From Natronorubrum texcoconense (GTDB lineage Archaea; Halobacteriota; Halobacteria; Halobacteriales; Natrialbaceae), in assembly GCF_900100335.1 (NCBI RefSeq), contig NZ_FNFE01000005.1:334116-398115 (forward strand): 64,000 bases of DNA, given 5' to 3'. Position 1 is the first letter of the stretch; every line of letters begins with the position of its first letter. The translations under genes and the position numbers were made by a program. Below the pieces are notes generated by a model, which did not search any database, was not told where the DNA came from, and saw nothing but the letters and a program-made list of their open reading frames with translations. This document shows, one piece after another, positions 51,313-60,736 of this stretch.

Positions 51313-51336
51313 CGAACGAAGCGCCCGAACCGGTTC

Positions 51337-52101
51337 TCACTCGGCCTGATCGGTGTACATCTCGTTCGGGTCGAGATCCTCGCGGATCAAGCGGAGTTCC
51401 TCCTCGTTGGGCTCCGGCGTCGTCCCCAGATCGTCGGCGAACTCGATCTCCCAGCCGGTCTCGGCGCGCACATCTTCGCGCGAAGCGTTCGGGTGAAGGG
51501 TGTCGACGTACATCTCCCCGCGCTCGTCGAATCGGCAGACGGCGAGGTCGGTGATGACCGCTTCCGGCCCGCCGTCCAGTCCGAGTTCTTCCCGGCCCTC
51601 GCGACCGTCGACGAAGCCGGGGCTCGTGATGAAGTCGACTTCCTCGGGGAACCGTCGCTCCGAGTGGGGCGTGACCATCAGCGTCCGATCGACGTGGCCC
51701 GCGATCTCGCAGGCCCCGCCGCTTCCCGGCAGCCGAACCGTCGGATCGTCGTAGTCGCCGATGACCGTCGAGTTGATGTTGCCGTACTTGTCGATTTGTG
51801 CGCCGCCGAGGAAGCCCACGTCGAGGCGACCGGCCTGCAGGTAGTAGTTGAACCCGTTGCGCATCGGTTCGATCGAGACGGCCCCCGACGCGAGCACCGG
51901 GTCGCCGATCGAAAGCGGCGGCGAGGACGGGTTCGATCCGATCGTCCCCGACTCGTAGACCATCTTCAGCTCCGGGGCGTGGGTCCGCTTGGCGACGTTA
52001 CACGCCAGGTTCGGCTTGCCGATACCGACGAGCACCGAGTCGTCGTTCTCGAGTTCCCTCGCGGCCGCTACCACCATCAGTTCGCTCTTCGTGTAGTTCA
52101 T
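51337..52101 (-). CDS. Glutaconate-type CoA-transferase, subunit B
   Basis: A 254-residue class I CoA-transferase beta subunit. The pattern follows the Acidaminococcus GctB protein closely: VGIGKPNLACNVAKRTHAP, the catalytic Glu in MVYESGTIG (thioester-forming), FLGGAQIDKYGNINSTVIGDY, LPGSGGACEIA and TSPGFVDGREGREELGLDGG. It forms a complex with subunit A, encoded 70 bp upstream on the same strand, and transfers CoA between carboxylic acids. Confidence 0.85.
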   Translation of the reverse strand: MNYTKSELMVVAAARELENDDSVLVGIGKPNLACNVAKRTHAPELKMVYESGTIGSNPSSPPLSIGDPVLASGAVSIEPMRNGFNYYLQAGRLDVGFLGGAQIDKYGNINSTVIGDYDDPTVRLPGSGGACEIAGHVDRTLMVTPHSERRFPEEVDFITSPGFVDGREGREELGLDGGPEAVITDLAVCRFDERGEMYVDTLHPNASREDVRAETGWEIEFADDLGTTPEPNEEELRLIREDLDPNEMYTDQAE

Positions 52102-52171
52102 TGGATTCCCTCCGTAGAGTCGGTCGCTCGATCGGTTCCGCTATCCTCGCGTCCGTTCGCGCGGGGTCCGG

Positions 52172-53086
52172 TCATCGGTACGCCCCCATATCGATGGGCG
52201 TCGCGTACGAGTGCTCCGGCTGCAGGTCGAGCAGTCGCTCGGCGCCGAGTTTCTCGACGTACTCCCGGCGGTTTTCGACGCCGTAGACCCACTCGTCGAG
52301 CCAGGCCTCGACCCGGTCGACGTCGCTCGCGATCTCGGCCCACTCGATGTAGGCCTCGTTGTCTCGGCCGTAGTAGCCCTGGGCGTACGACGGGTGGGAA
52401 CCGTAGGGGTCGTGGACGACGTGATCGACGTCGTCGCTCGTAATGACGGTTCGGTTCGGATCGCTGCGGATCGTCTCCTCGGAACACAGCTCCTCTACCG
52501 AGAGGATGACCGTGTCGGCGGCTAACCCCGCGATCTTCACCTCGCCCTGGATCCCCCAGAGGTGAGCGTTCCCCGCGTCGTCGGCGCGTTGGGCACGGAT
52601 GACCGCGACGTCCGGCTGGATCGGCGCGACGGCGTAGACGTAGTCGTCGTCGAACGGACTCTCGATGCGAGCGATATTGTCGTTGTGTTCGGGCAGGTCC
52701 GAACCGATGAACCCGCGGAGCGGGGCGAACGGAAGGTTCGACGCTCCGGCGTCGAGCGCGGCGATCAACCCGAAGTGGGTGTACTCCTCGAGTTCCAGTT
52801 CCGTCGGGATCCCGTCCTCGGCCGCGCGGCGAAACGCCGGCAGACTGCCGACGCCCGGGTTCCCCGCCCACGAGAACGTCGCCTTCCGCGCGCAGCCGGC
52901 GGCGATCAACTGGTCGTAGATCAGGTCCGGCGTGGCTCGGATCAGCTCGAGATCGCGCTTTTCTTGTCTGATGATCTCGTGACCCGCGGCGAACGGGATC
53001 AGGTGCGTAAACCCTGCGAGATAGATACTATCACCGTCGGAGACGCCGGTGCTGATGGCGTCGTGCATGGACGTGACCTTGCTCAT
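52172..53086 (-). CDS. Glutaconate-type CoA-transferase, subunit A
   Basis: A 304-residue alpha subunit of class I CoA-transferases. It follows GctA well: MSKVTSMHDAI, GDSIYLAGFTHLIPFAAGHEIIRQ, the LPFAPLRGFIGSDL segment and late HDPYGSHPSYAQGYYGRDNEAY, EWVYGVENRREYVEKLGAERLLDL. It is the first gene of the A-B pair. Its start faces an acyl-CoA dehydrogenase gene across a 152-bp divergent region, so CoA transfer and the first oxidation are probably switched on together. Confidence 0.85.
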   Translation of the reverse strand: MSKVTSMHDAISTGVSDGDSIYLAGFTHLIPFAAGHEIIRQEKRDLELIRATPDLIYDQLIAAGCARKATFSWAGNPGVGSLPAFRRAAEDGIPTELELEEYTHFGLIAALDAGASNLPFAPLRGFIGSDLPEHNDNIARIESPFDDDYVYAVAPIQPDVAVIRAQRADDAGNAHLWGIQGEVKIAGLAADTVILSVEELCSEETIRSDPNRTVITSDDVDHVVHDPYGSHPSYAQGYYGRDNEAYIEWAEIASDVDRVEAWLDEWVYGVENRREYVEKLGAERLLDLQPEHSYATPIDMGAYR

Positions 53087-53106
53087 AGCTGTGGTGGACT
53101 ACCGTA

Positions 53107-53122
53107 CGAATGGCGTAATTCG
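53107..53122. promoter_or_regulatory. Short inverted repeat in the divergent promoter of the CoA-transferase and acyl-CoA dehydrogenase genes
   Basis: Arms cgaat and attcg with a 6-bp centre lie 21 bp before the CoA-transferase A start codon, beside an AT-rich segment acataagaatt. A regulator site is possible; the arms are short. Confidence 0.3.
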
Positions 53123-53238
53123 CACATAAGAATTGCCTTTGGGGGCACTTCGATCCGATTTCGCCACCTGAGGCTCCCAGTCACGGCCGGGGATCCGGTT
53201 ACAGTACATTGATACCGGTAGCTACGATACCAACTCAC

Positions 53239-54375
53239 ATGCTATCGCTCAGCCCGGAGCAGGAGTTACTGGTCTCGTCGGTCGCGGACATCGCGGAGCG
53301 CGAGTTCGCCGATCGAGCGTTCGAGTGGGACGGCGAGCCGCCGTGGGAGAACGCGCGACTGTTGGCCGACCGTGGATTTCTCGGCGTCAACTTCGACGAG
53401 GAGTACGGCGGCGGCGGGATGACCGAACTCGACGCGATCCTCACCATCGAGGCCGTGGGTCGCGTCTGTCCCGACACCGCGGAGTTCCTCTACAATCAGC
53501 AGCTGGTCGCGCCGCGAGCGATCGAACTGTTCGGCACCGAGGACGCCAAGGAACGATATCTGCCGCCGGTTCTCGCCGCGGAGGACAGCATCGCGATCGG
53601 CATCTCGGAGCCGGAGGCGGGCTCGGACGTGGGCGCAATGGGAACGCGAATCGAGGAAGACGGGGACGATCTGGTGCTCAACGGCGAGAAAACGTGGGTG
53701 AGCAACGTCGAGCACTCGAGTGCGGCGCTCGTCTGGACGAAGTTTCCCGACGGCCTCGGCTCGGTTATCGTCGAGTTCGACTGGGACGGCGTCGAGGTCG
53801 CACAACATTACGCCAACATGGCCGGCCACCACCAGACGCATTTCATCATGGAGGACGTCGTCGTTCCGGAGGCAAACGTCGTTACGAGCGGCCCCGAGGG
53901 GTTCAAAAACCAGCTCCGGGCGCTCAACTGGGAGCGCGTCGGAAGCGCCACGCTGGCGAACGCGCTCGCGAGCTGTGCGCTGGAGAAGGCGCTCGAGTAC
54001 GCCGAGCAGCGCACGCAGTTCGACCAGCCGATCGACGAGTTCCAGGGAATCGAGTGGAAGCTCGCGGACGCGGCGACCGAACTCGAGGCCTCGCGGGCGC
54101 TCACCCATCGAACGGCGGCCCGCGCACACGAGCAGGGGCGCATTCCCGCACGCCTCGACGCGTCGATGGCCAAACTCCGCGCGAGCGAGATGGTCGAGCA
54201 CGTGGTCAGCGAAGCCCTCCAGATCCACGGCGCGAACGGCTATCAGCAGGGCCACCCCCTCGAGTATCTCTACCGGCTGGCTCGAGGACGCCGGCTCGCG
54301 GCGGGCACCGACGAGATACAGAAGAATCAGATCGCAGCGGTGCTCAAGCAGGACGGACTGCCGAACCTCGCGTGA
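53239..54375 (+). CDS. Acyl-CoA dehydrogenase
   Basis: A 378-residue FAD enzyme. The signatures IAIGISEPEAGSDVGAMGTRIEEDG and LNGEKTWVSNVEHSSAALV are present. Near residue 240, LNWERVGSATLANALA puts Glu at the isovaleryl/long-chain dehydrogenase base position, while the YEGT of medium-chain enzymes reads LAAGTDEIQ. It ends PLEYLYRLARGRRLAAGTDEIQKN as expected. The ATG at 53239 (MLSLSPEQELLV) is the natural start. Divergent from the CoA-transferase pair. Confidence 0.9.
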   Translation: MLSLSPEQELLVSSVADIAEREFADRAFEWDGEPPWENARLLADRGFLGVNFDEEYGGGGMTELDAILTIEAVGRVCPDTAEFLYNQQLVAPRAIELFGTEDAKERYLPPVLAAEDSIAIGISEPEAGSDVGAMGTRIEEDGDDLVLNGEKTWVSNVEHSSAALVWTKFPDGLGSVIVEFDWDGVEVAQHYANMAGHHQTHFIMEDVVVPEANVVTSGPEGFKNQLRALNWERVGSATLANALASCALEKALEYAEQRTQFDQPIDEFQGIEWKLADAATELEASRALTHRTAARAHEQGRIPARLDASMAKLRASEMVEHVVSEALQIHGANGYQQGHPLEYLYRLARGRRLAAGTDEIQKNQIAAVLKQDGLPNLA

Positions 54376-54399
54376 TCCGTGGTACCTCCGTCATGACCG

Positions 54400-55182
54400 T
54401 CACGAGTAGTCGCGGTCGAACTCCGGATCGCGATTCTCACCGAAGGCTTCGATCGCCTCTCGGTGTTCGGGATCGGTAACGCACTCCCACTGGTACGCGA
54501 TGGCCCGTTCGCAGTACTCCTCGAACGATTGTTCCGGATCGACGAGCCGGTTCGTCCGTCGAACCGCCAGCGCGGGAAGCTCGAGCAGCTCGGCCGCCAG
54601 CTCGCGTGCGCGGTCGACGGGTTCGTCTGCGCTGTCGACCGCGAGACCGAGGTCGACGGCGTCTGCGGCGGTGATATCGTTGCCGGTGAGAAGGTACTCC
54701 TTCGCTTTCGCCTCCCCGATGAGCCGCGGTAACAGCCAGCCGCCGCCGTCGCCGGGGACGAGGCCGACGCGGACGAACCCTTCGCGGAGGATCGCGTCCG
54801 GGCCGACGATGCGCAGGTCGCAGGCCAGCGCGAAGTCACAACCCGCGCCGACTGCGGGCCCGCCGACCGCCGCGATCGAGGGCTTCTCCATTCGGCGGAG
54901 CTGTCGAACGACGTTCTGGACCGACCAGAGGTAGCCCGCGTACTCCTCTTCGGTCATCTCCTTGCGCCAGTTCGGCATCTCCGTGATATCGGCCCCCGCA
55001 CAGAACCCGCCCTCGGCGCCGGTCAGGACGACGACGTAGACGCCGTCGTCGTCGGCCGCCTCGCGCAGCGCCTCGTTGAGTTCGAGGATCGTCTGCCGTC
55101 GGAAGGCGTTGTGCACCTCGGGACGGTCGATCGTGATCGCGGCGATTCCCCCGTCGGTCTCGTATCGGATGTCGTCGGCCAT
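54400..55182 (-). CDS. Enoyl-CoA hydratase/isomerase (crotonase) family protein
   Basis: A 260-residue crotonase. AITIDRPEVHNAFRRQTILELNEALREAADD and GGFCAGADITEMPNW (first oxyanion loop) and AAVGGPAVGAGCDFALACDLRI (second) are kept. The later catalytic loop reads GLVPGDGGGWLLPRLIG; the usual Glu of true hydratases is not there, while the Asp fits the PaaG-like isomerase group. It overlaps no gene but starts 6 bp after the enolase-superfamily stop on the same strand, so the two are co-transcribed. Confidence 0.88.
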   Translation of the reverse strand: MADDIRYETDGGIAAITIDRPEVHNAFRRQTILELNEALREAADDDGVYVVVLTGAEGGFCAGADITEMPNWRKEMTEEEYAGYLWSVQNVVRQLRRMEKPSIAAVGGPAVGAGCDFALACDLRIVGPDAILREGFVRVGLVPGDGGGWLLPRLIGEAKAKEYLLTGNDITAADAVDLGLAVDSADEPVDRARELAAELLELPALAVRRTNRLVDPEQSFEEYCERAIAYQWECVTDPEHREAIEAFGENRDPEFDRDYS

Positions 55183-55188
55183 GCTCGA

Positions 55189-56355
55189 TCACTCGTAGAC
55201 TCGCCGCCCGATCTCCCTGGCTTCGATCTCGTCCCAGTCGTACTCGACGCCGAGACCCGGTCCGTCCGGAACGTGGACGTGTCCGTCCGCGTCGACGGTG
55301 TCCAACATGTCGGAGTAGTCGTCCGCGTACACCGGCGGCTGGGTGTTCGGACAGATCGGGTGGACGAGCGCCACTTCGTAGTAGTTGCTGTTGCGCGTCG
55401 CCGCCAGACAGTGGCGCTGGGCCGGCCCGGGGGCGTGGTACTCCACGTCGAGTCCGAACCCTTCCGCCATGTGGGCGATCTTCATCGCGCCGGTGATCCC
55501 GCCGTCGTACTCGGGATCCGCGCGTACGAAGTCGGTCGATTCCGTCGCGACGAAATCGGTGTGGGCCTCGAGGCCGCGAACGTGCTCGGTCTGAAGGAGC
55601 GGCGTGTCGAGCATCTCGCGGAGCTTTCGGTGGGAGTGCTGGGAGACGCCGCCGTCGCGGTAGGGATCCTCGTACCAGAGGAAGTCGGCGTCGTCGCAGG
55701 CCTTCCCGATCTTCAGCGCGTCGGCGAACGTGGCCGGGTTGCAGGCCGGGTCGAGCATGAGGTCCATCTCGTCGCCGACGCGCCGACCGACCTCGCGGAC
55801 GACCGCGACCGTCTCGTCGGGATCCGTCCAGTCGCCGCCCCAGTCGTGGATCTTGAACCCCTGATACCCCATCTCGAGACAGTCTTCGGCGAAGTCGGCG
55901 TACGCGTCGGGCGAGTCGAGGCCGCCGTTCCTGTCGCCCTGGTACGTCGAGGCGTAGGCGGGGAAGGAGTCGCGATAGCTCCCGAGCAGTTCGTGGATCG
56001 GCGCGCCGCAGTGCTTCCCGGCGAAGTCCCACAGCGCGATGTCGATCGGTCCCATTCCCATCCAGTCGTACTTCCGCAGCGCGCGTTTGAACGCGCTCCA
56101 GTGGCGCTCGCGCTCGAGCGGGTTCTTGCCGATAAGGTAGTCGGCGATCATGTTGAGCTGGGCGGCGCCAGGCGAGTTGCCGCCGACGTACTCGCCGGTC
56201 GTTCCCTCGTCGGTGTGTACGCGGAGCGCGAACAGTTTCCGTTCGGTCGTCGTGCCGGGTTCGTAGACGATGCTGAACCCGTTCGGCGCGTAGCCGACGT
56301 CGGGAAGGTCGTAGCCGAACTCGACAGACTCGATGCGCGTGATCGTAGGTGCCAT
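55189..56355 (-). CDS. Enolase-superfamily (mandelate racemase/muconate lactonizing-like) enzyme
   Basis: A 388-residue enzyme with an N-terminal capping domain and a C-terminal barrel. Metal ligands can be read as Asp in LMLDPACNP, Glu in LWYEDPYRDGG and Glu in LLQTEHVRG. The acid/base side has GFKIHDWGG (K-x-H) and a His in EYHAPGPAQRH. It may be a dehydratase or racemase of a hydroxy or sugar acid. The ATG at 56355 starts the domain (MAPTITRIESVEFGY); the longer frame upstream is not family-like. It forms an operon with the crotonase and is divergent from the luciferase-like enzyme. Confidence 0.85.
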   Translation of the reverse strand: MAPTITRIESVEFGYDLPDVGYAPNGFSIVYEPGTTTERKLFALRVHTDEGTTGEYVGGNSPGAAQLNMIADYLIGKNPLERERHWSAFKRALRKYDWMGMGPIDIALWDFAGKHCGAPIHELLGSYRDSFPAYASTYQGDRNGGLDSPDAYADFAEDCLEMGYQGFKIHDWGGDWTDPDETVAVVREVGRRVGDEMDLMLDPACNPATFADALKIGKACDDADFLWYEDPYRDGGVSQHSHRKLREMLDTPLLQTEHVRGLEAHTDFVATESTDFVRADPEYDGGITGAMKIAHMAEGFGLDVEYHAPGPAQRHCLAATRNSNYYEVALVHPICPNTQPPVYADDYSDMLDTVDADGHVHVPDGPGLGVEYDWDEIEAREIGRRVYE

Positions 56356-56457
56356 CGGTACGCTATCACATGGCGAAGGTGTTCCAAATGACTTTGCATC
56401 GCGGTGATGCGCAAGCCGAGCGCAAACGGTTAGGGCAGTGGGTCGAAACAATGAGGT

Positions 56458-57432
56458 ATGGTATCCCACGGCTACGTACTGCCGACACGCGGCGTCGTTC
56501 TCTCCGCCGATGACTCCCTCGAGCAGGCCGCTCGCGTGCAATCGGAGGTGATCGGGCTCGCTCGCCGAGCGGAATCGCTAGGGTTCGACGGCGTGTGGGC
56601 CGGAGACAGCGTGCTGGCGAAACCGCGCCTCGAACCGTTATCGACCCTCGCCGCGGTCGCCGGGGCGACGGAATCGGTCACCCTCGGCACCGCGGTCTAC
56701 CTGCCCCAGCTTCGACATCCGGTTCACGTCGCCCACCAGACGGCGACCGTCGATCTGGTGAGCGGCGGCCGCCTCGCACTCGGCGTCGGAGTCGGCGTCG
56801 GTGACGGCGTCGAGACCGAACACGACCAACTCGACGTACCCTACGAGCGCCGGGGCGCGTTACTCGACGAGGGACTCGAGATCCTCGAGGGGCTCTGGAG
56901 TAACGACCCCGTCTCGGTCGACGGCGAGTTCTTCGAACTGGACGACGCCGATATCGGCATCCGTCCGTGCGGGAGCTCGCCGCCCATCTACATCGCCTCG
57001 GCGACGTTCGACCCGCGGGACGGCTTCCCGCGACAGATACGGGACCGGATCGCGACCCGCGGCGGCGGCTGGCTTCCCATCGGCATGTCGCCCGAGATGT
57101 ACGAAGGCGGACTCGACCGGGCGCGCGAGATCGTCGACGACGCCGGTCGCGACCCCGCGGGCTTCGACGCGGCCTACTATCACGACGTGGTGATCGCGGA
57201 AACAGAAGCGGCGGCGATCGACCAGGCTCGCGACTTCCTCGATCGGTACTACCCCTCCTGGGGTGCACTGAGCGACGACGACATTCGGAACCGCGGGGCG
57301 TTCGGCCCGCCGTCGGTCGTCGCGGACCACCTCGAGCGGTACGCCGACGCCGGCGTGGAAACGTTCATCACCCGCTTCACCGCGGCGGATCAGCGCGAGC
57401 AGTTGCGGCGGTTCGCCGATATCGTCGACTGA
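56458..57432 (+). CDS. LLM class (luciferase-like, probably F420-dependent) oxidoreductase
   Basis: A 324-residue TIM-barrel flavin/F420 enzyme. LARRAESLGFDGVWAGDS, LGTAVYLPQLRHPVHVAHQTATVDLVSGGRLALGVGVG and YERRGALLDEGLEILEGLW are the family blocks. In archaea such proteins use coenzyme F420. The substrate cannot be predicted. It faces the enolase-superfamily and crotonase genes across 102 bp, so they may serve one pathway. Confidence 0.85.
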   Translation: MVSHGYVLPTRGVVLSADDSLEQAARVQSEVIGLARRAESLGFDGVWAGDSVLAKPRLEPLSTLAAVAGATESVTLGTAVYLPQLRHPVHVAHQTATVDLVSGGRLALGVGVGVGDGVETEHDQLDVPYERRGALLDEGLEILEGLWSNDPVSVDGEFFELDDADIGIRPCGSSPPIYIASATFDPRDGFPRQIRDRIATRGGGWLPIGMSPEMYEGGLDRAREIVDDAGRDPAGFDAAYYHDVVIAETEAAAIDQARDFLDRYYPSWGALSDDDIRNRGAFGPPSVVADHLERYADAGVETFITRFTAADQREQLRRFADIVD

Positions 57433-57594
57433 GACGCGTCGGTTCGGCTTTCCGACTCGAGCGTTCGACTGTCCGAATTCGCGAACTGATAGTCAACGAT
57501 CCCACCGCGGTGCACCGGTGCACCGACGGACCGTCCGACCGATCGCTGCGACGCTGGACCGGCTTCGCTTTGCGTTTTCGCGTCCAACAGAGCC

Positions 57595-58029
57595 CTACGA
57601 TAGATGATAGACGAACGAGGTGCAGTACTCCTCGTAGCCCATCCGTTCCGTATAGAACCGATGGGCGTCGTCGCGCCACTGCCCCGACTCGAGTTCGACC
57701 GCGTCGCAGTCGCGCTCGGCGGCCCAGTCGTGCACGAACGAGAGGAGCCGTTCGCCGTGTCCCTTCGACCGTTCACCCTCGGCCGTCACGAGGTCGTAGA
57801 CGTAGACGTGGCGGCCGAGGTAGAAGTTCGTCGAGATCTTCACGCCGGCGGCCGCGACCGCCTCGTCGCCGTCGTACCGCGCGAACAGTCGGTATCCCTC
57901 CTCGCGCATCTCCTCGAACAGTTCGAGATACGTCTCGAGATCGAGGTGATCGCGGAGTTCGGTGACGAGCGGGAACAGTTCGCGCCGGCCGGACTCGGTG
58001 GTGATCTCTCGAATATCGGCTGTCGTCAT
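57595..58029 (-). CDS. GNAT family N-acetyltransferase
   Basis: A 144-residue acetyltransferase. IREITTESGRRELFPLVTELRDHLDLETY is the N-terminal part, VYVYDLVTAEGERSKGHGERLLSFVHDWA has the acetyl-CoA loop R/Q-x-x-G-x-G/A as RSKGHG, and YTERMGYEEYCTSFVY closes it. It is a small stand-alone member; acceptor unknown. It lies between two divergently placed catabolic genes and may be unrelated to them. Confidence 0.85.
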   Translation of the reverse strand: MTTADIREITTESGRRELFPLVTELRDHLDLETYLELFEEMREEGYRLFARYDGDEAVAAAGVKISTNFYLGRHVYVYDLVTAEGERSKGHGERLLSFVHDWAAERDCDAVELESGQWRDDAHRFYTERMGYEEYCTSFVYHLS

Positions 58030-58202
58030 CGCTCGTAGTTAGGTATCGTCACGACGTAAATTCCGGGGATCGAACGGGTCGTCCCGCCCTCGTGTGGCGG
58101 CTCGGGCGTCGAACTGGTCGTCGTCCGTCCGCTCGACCGTTCGACGAGCGGGCGTTCTCGCCTTCGCATACCCTTATGGAGCGCCCCGAAAATCGTGTGG
58201 TC

Positions 58203-59399
58203 ATGGTCGTGAATATCGACGACATCGAGACCGTGGCAGTGGTCGGTGCGGGACAGATGGGTCGCGGAATCGGCGCCGTCGCCGCGCTGGCCGGGTACGA
58301 GACGACGATCACCGACATCGACGAGTCGCAACTCGAGGAGGCGGCGGAACGGATCGAGTGGTCCTACGAGAAGCGCGTCGAGAAGGACGGCGCCACCGAG
58401 GCGGAGACGAACGCCGCGCTCGACCGGCTCACGTTCACCACCGAGTTCGACGACGCCGTCGGCGACGCGGACTTCGTCACCGAAGCGGCGGTCGAACAGC
58501 AGGCGGTCAAGCAGGACATCTTCGCGGACCTCGAGGCGGCGACACCAGAGGAGGCCATCCTCGCGACGAACACGTCCGGACTCAACATCACGGAACTCGC
58601 CGAGACGACCGACGATCCCGAGCGGGTCATCGGGACCCACTGGTTCAACCCGCCGATGCTGATGGAACTCGTGGAGGTCATCATGACCGAACACACGCCG
58701 GACGGCGTGGCCGACACCGCCGAATCGCTCGTCGAGTCGTTCGGTAAGACGCCGATCCGCTGTAAGGTAGACGTTCCCTCGTTCATCGTCAACCGGCTCA
58801 TGCGGCCGTACGGCGAAGAACCGGCGTGGATGGTCTATCGGGGCGAACACTCCCTCACGGAGATCGACTCCGCGATGAAGTACGAGGAGGGGTTCCCGAT
58901 GGGCCCGTTCGAACTCGCCGACTTCACGGGCGGTATCCAGCTCCGCGTCGAGGGCGAACAGGATCACCTCGTCGACGACCGCCCGATGTCCTACGACACG
59001 GAAGTCTGTCCGCTCCTCCACCAGCTCTACGAGAAGGGACGGTACGGTCGGAAGGCCGACGCCGGCTACTACGAGTACGACGAACGCGACGAACCCCGGA
59101 TTCCCGTCGACGCCGGACAGGGGTTCGACACGCTGTTGGTGTGGGCGCCGGTCGTCAACGAAGCCGCCAAGATGGTCGAAAACGACGTCGCGAGCGTCGA
59201 TGATATCGACACCGGCGCTCGGCTGGGCGGCAACTGGCCGATGGGGCCGCTGGAGAAGGCCGACGAAGTCGGCGCCGACGTCGTCGTCCGGAAGCTGACC
59301 GAGGTTGCGAGCCGCCACGAGGACACGAACAAACTCGCGGAGACGCTTCCGTGCGATCTGCTCGTCCAAAAGGCGAAAACCGGCGAGACGTTCTACTGA
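58203..59399 (+). CDS. 3-hydroxyacyl-CoA dehydrogenase
   Basis: A 398-residue NAD enzyme with an N-terminal Rossmann domain (VAVVGAGQMGRGIGAVAALAGY) and two C-terminal 3HCDH domains. Catalytic residues are the Ser loop ATNTSGLNITELA, the His in GTHWFNPPMLMELVEVI and the Asn in FIVNRLMRPYGEE. The second C-terminal domain contains APVVNEAAKMVENDVASVDDID. The ATG at 58203 is chosen over 58176. It is a beta-oxidation step enzyme; the preceding one at 17161 has only one C-terminal domain. Confidence 0.92.
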   Translation: MVVNIDDIETVAVVGAGQMGRGIGAVAALAGYETTITDIDESQLEEAAERIEWSYEKRVEKDGATEAETNAALDRLTFTTEFDDAVGDADFVTEAAVEQQAVKQDIFADLEAATPEEAILATNTSGLNITELAETTDDPERVIGTHWFNPPMLMELVEVIMTEHTPDGVADTAESLVESFGKTPIRCKVDVPSFIVNRLMRPYGEEPAWMVYRGEHSLTEIDSAMKYEEGFPMGPFELADFTGGIQLRVEGEQDHLVDDRPMSYDTEVCPLLHQLYEKGRYGRKADAGYYEYDERDEPRIPVDAGQGFDTLLVWAPVVNEAAKMVENDVASVDDIDTGARLGGNWPMGPLEKADEVGADVVVRKLTEVASRHEDTNKLAETLPCDLLVQKAKTGETFY

Positions 59400-59560
59400 A
59401 CGGTTGCGGACACACGTTTTTGACGACTCGATGTAGCGTTCAGTCGATCCAGACCGTGACGAGACATCCTTCGGGTTGGGCCCGCTGCTGTCTTCCGTCG
59501 TTGCAAACGTGATCCGCCGAATCACAAACGCTTACGGGACTGCTTGTGAACTGTTCGCTA

Positions 59561-60736
59561 ATGGCAATGGCCGAGTCAGTATACGTAGCCGGGGCGTTCG
59601 AACACCCCACGAGAGAGGCACCGGACAAATCGACGATGCAGTTGCACGCGGAGGTCGCCGCGGGCGCACTCGAGGATGCCGGCCTCGAGAAGGCCGACGT
59701 GGACGGCTACTTCACGGCGGGGGTTCCGGAGTACGAGAGCGGACTGTCGCCGCTCATCATGGCGGACTATCTCGGACTCGACCCGTCGTACGCCGACACG
59801 ACGGATTTCGGCGGCTCGTCGTACGTGAGTCACGTCGGACACGCGGCCAGCGCGATTCGCGACGGTCGGTGCGACGTCGCGCTCGTCACGCTCGCCGGCC
59901 GTCCCCGGTCGCGCGGACAGGCGACGGGCTCCGGTGCGCGCGACATTCGAACGGTCCAGGACAGTTTCGAACGGGTCTACGGCGCCACCAACGTGGGCAT
60001 GTACGGGATGGCCGCACAGCGTCACATGCACGAGCACGGGACGACAAGCGAGCAACTCGCGGAGATCCGCGCGGCCGCCTCGCACCACGCCCAGTACAAC
60101 GAACACGCGATGTATCGGGAGCCGGTGTCCGTCGAGGACGTCGTCGAGTCGCGGGTGGTCGCCGATCCGCTCCACCTCCTCGACTGCTGTGTCATTTCGG
60201 ACGGCGGCGGTGCGCTGCTCGTCGTCTCCGAGGACGTCCGTTCAGAATTGGACCGAGAGTGCGTCGAAGTGCTCGGCTTCGGGGAGGCGATCGGTCACCA
60301 CGACGCCGGACGGATCGACCTCACGAGAACCGCCGCGGAGCAGTCCGGGTCGCGCGCCTTCGAGGAAGCCGGCCTGGGGCCGGAGCACGTGGACTACGCG
60401 TCGATCTACGACTCGTTTACGATAACGGTGCTCGAGGCGATCGAGGATCTCGGCTTCTGTGCGAAAGGAGACGGCGGGTCGTTCGTCGAGGGCGGAACGC
60501 TCCGCGCACCAGACGGTGAACTGCCGTTCAACACCGACGGCGGCGGACTGTGTTCGAACCACCCCGCCAACCGCGGCGGAATGACGAAGGTCATCGAGGC
60601 GGTTCGCCAACTCAGAAACGAGGCCAATCCCGAGGTGCAGGTCGACGCCGACGTCGCGCTCGCCCACGGAACCGGCGGGAGCATCGGCACTCGCCACGGC
60701 GCAGCGACCGTCGTTCTGGGGAGGGAAGCCCCATGA
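59561..60736 (+). CDS. Thiolase-like protein (SCP2-thiolase type) lacking the catalytic cysteines
   Basis: A 391-residue thiolase-fold protein. The nucleophile position (usually C-A-S-G) reads DFGGSSYVSHVGHAA, so Cys is absent. The His region reads GGLCSNHPANRGG, and the last motif, usually CxGxG, is HGTGGSIGTRHGAA. This is the lipid-transfer-protein/SCP2-thiolase pattern, where some members are retro-aldolases that need a DUF35 partner. The ATGA overlap with the DUF35 gene and the close likeness in plan to the pair at 23833-25451 make such a complex probable. It follows a 3-hydroxyacyl-CoA dehydrogenase after 161 bp. The ATG at 59561 is preferred to the in-frame GTG at 59546. Confidence 0.85.
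   Translation: MAMAESVYVAGAFEHPTREAPDKSTMQLHAEVAAGALEDAGLEKADVDGYFTAGVPEYESGLSPLIMADYLGLDPSYADTTDFGGSSYVSHVGHAASAIRDGRCDVALVTLAGRPRSRGQATGSGARDIRTVQDSFERVYGATNVGMYGMAAQRHMHEHGTTSEQLAEIRAAASHHAQYNEHAMYREPVSVEDVVESRVVADPLHLLDCCVISDGGGALLVVSEDVRSELDRECVEVLGFGEAIGHHDAGRIDLTRTAAEQSGSRAFEEAGLGPEHVDYASIYDSFTITVLEAIEDLGFCAKGDGGSFVEGGTLRAPDGELPFNTDGGGLCSNHPANRGGMTKVIEAVRQLRNEANPEVQVDADVALAHGTGGSIGTRHGAATVVLGREAP

Noticed and set aside
58026..59525. A 499-codon minus-strand frame opposite the 3-hydroxyacyl-CoA dehydrogenase
   Set aside because: Shadow frame; the plus strand encodes a complete enzyme with catalytic residues.
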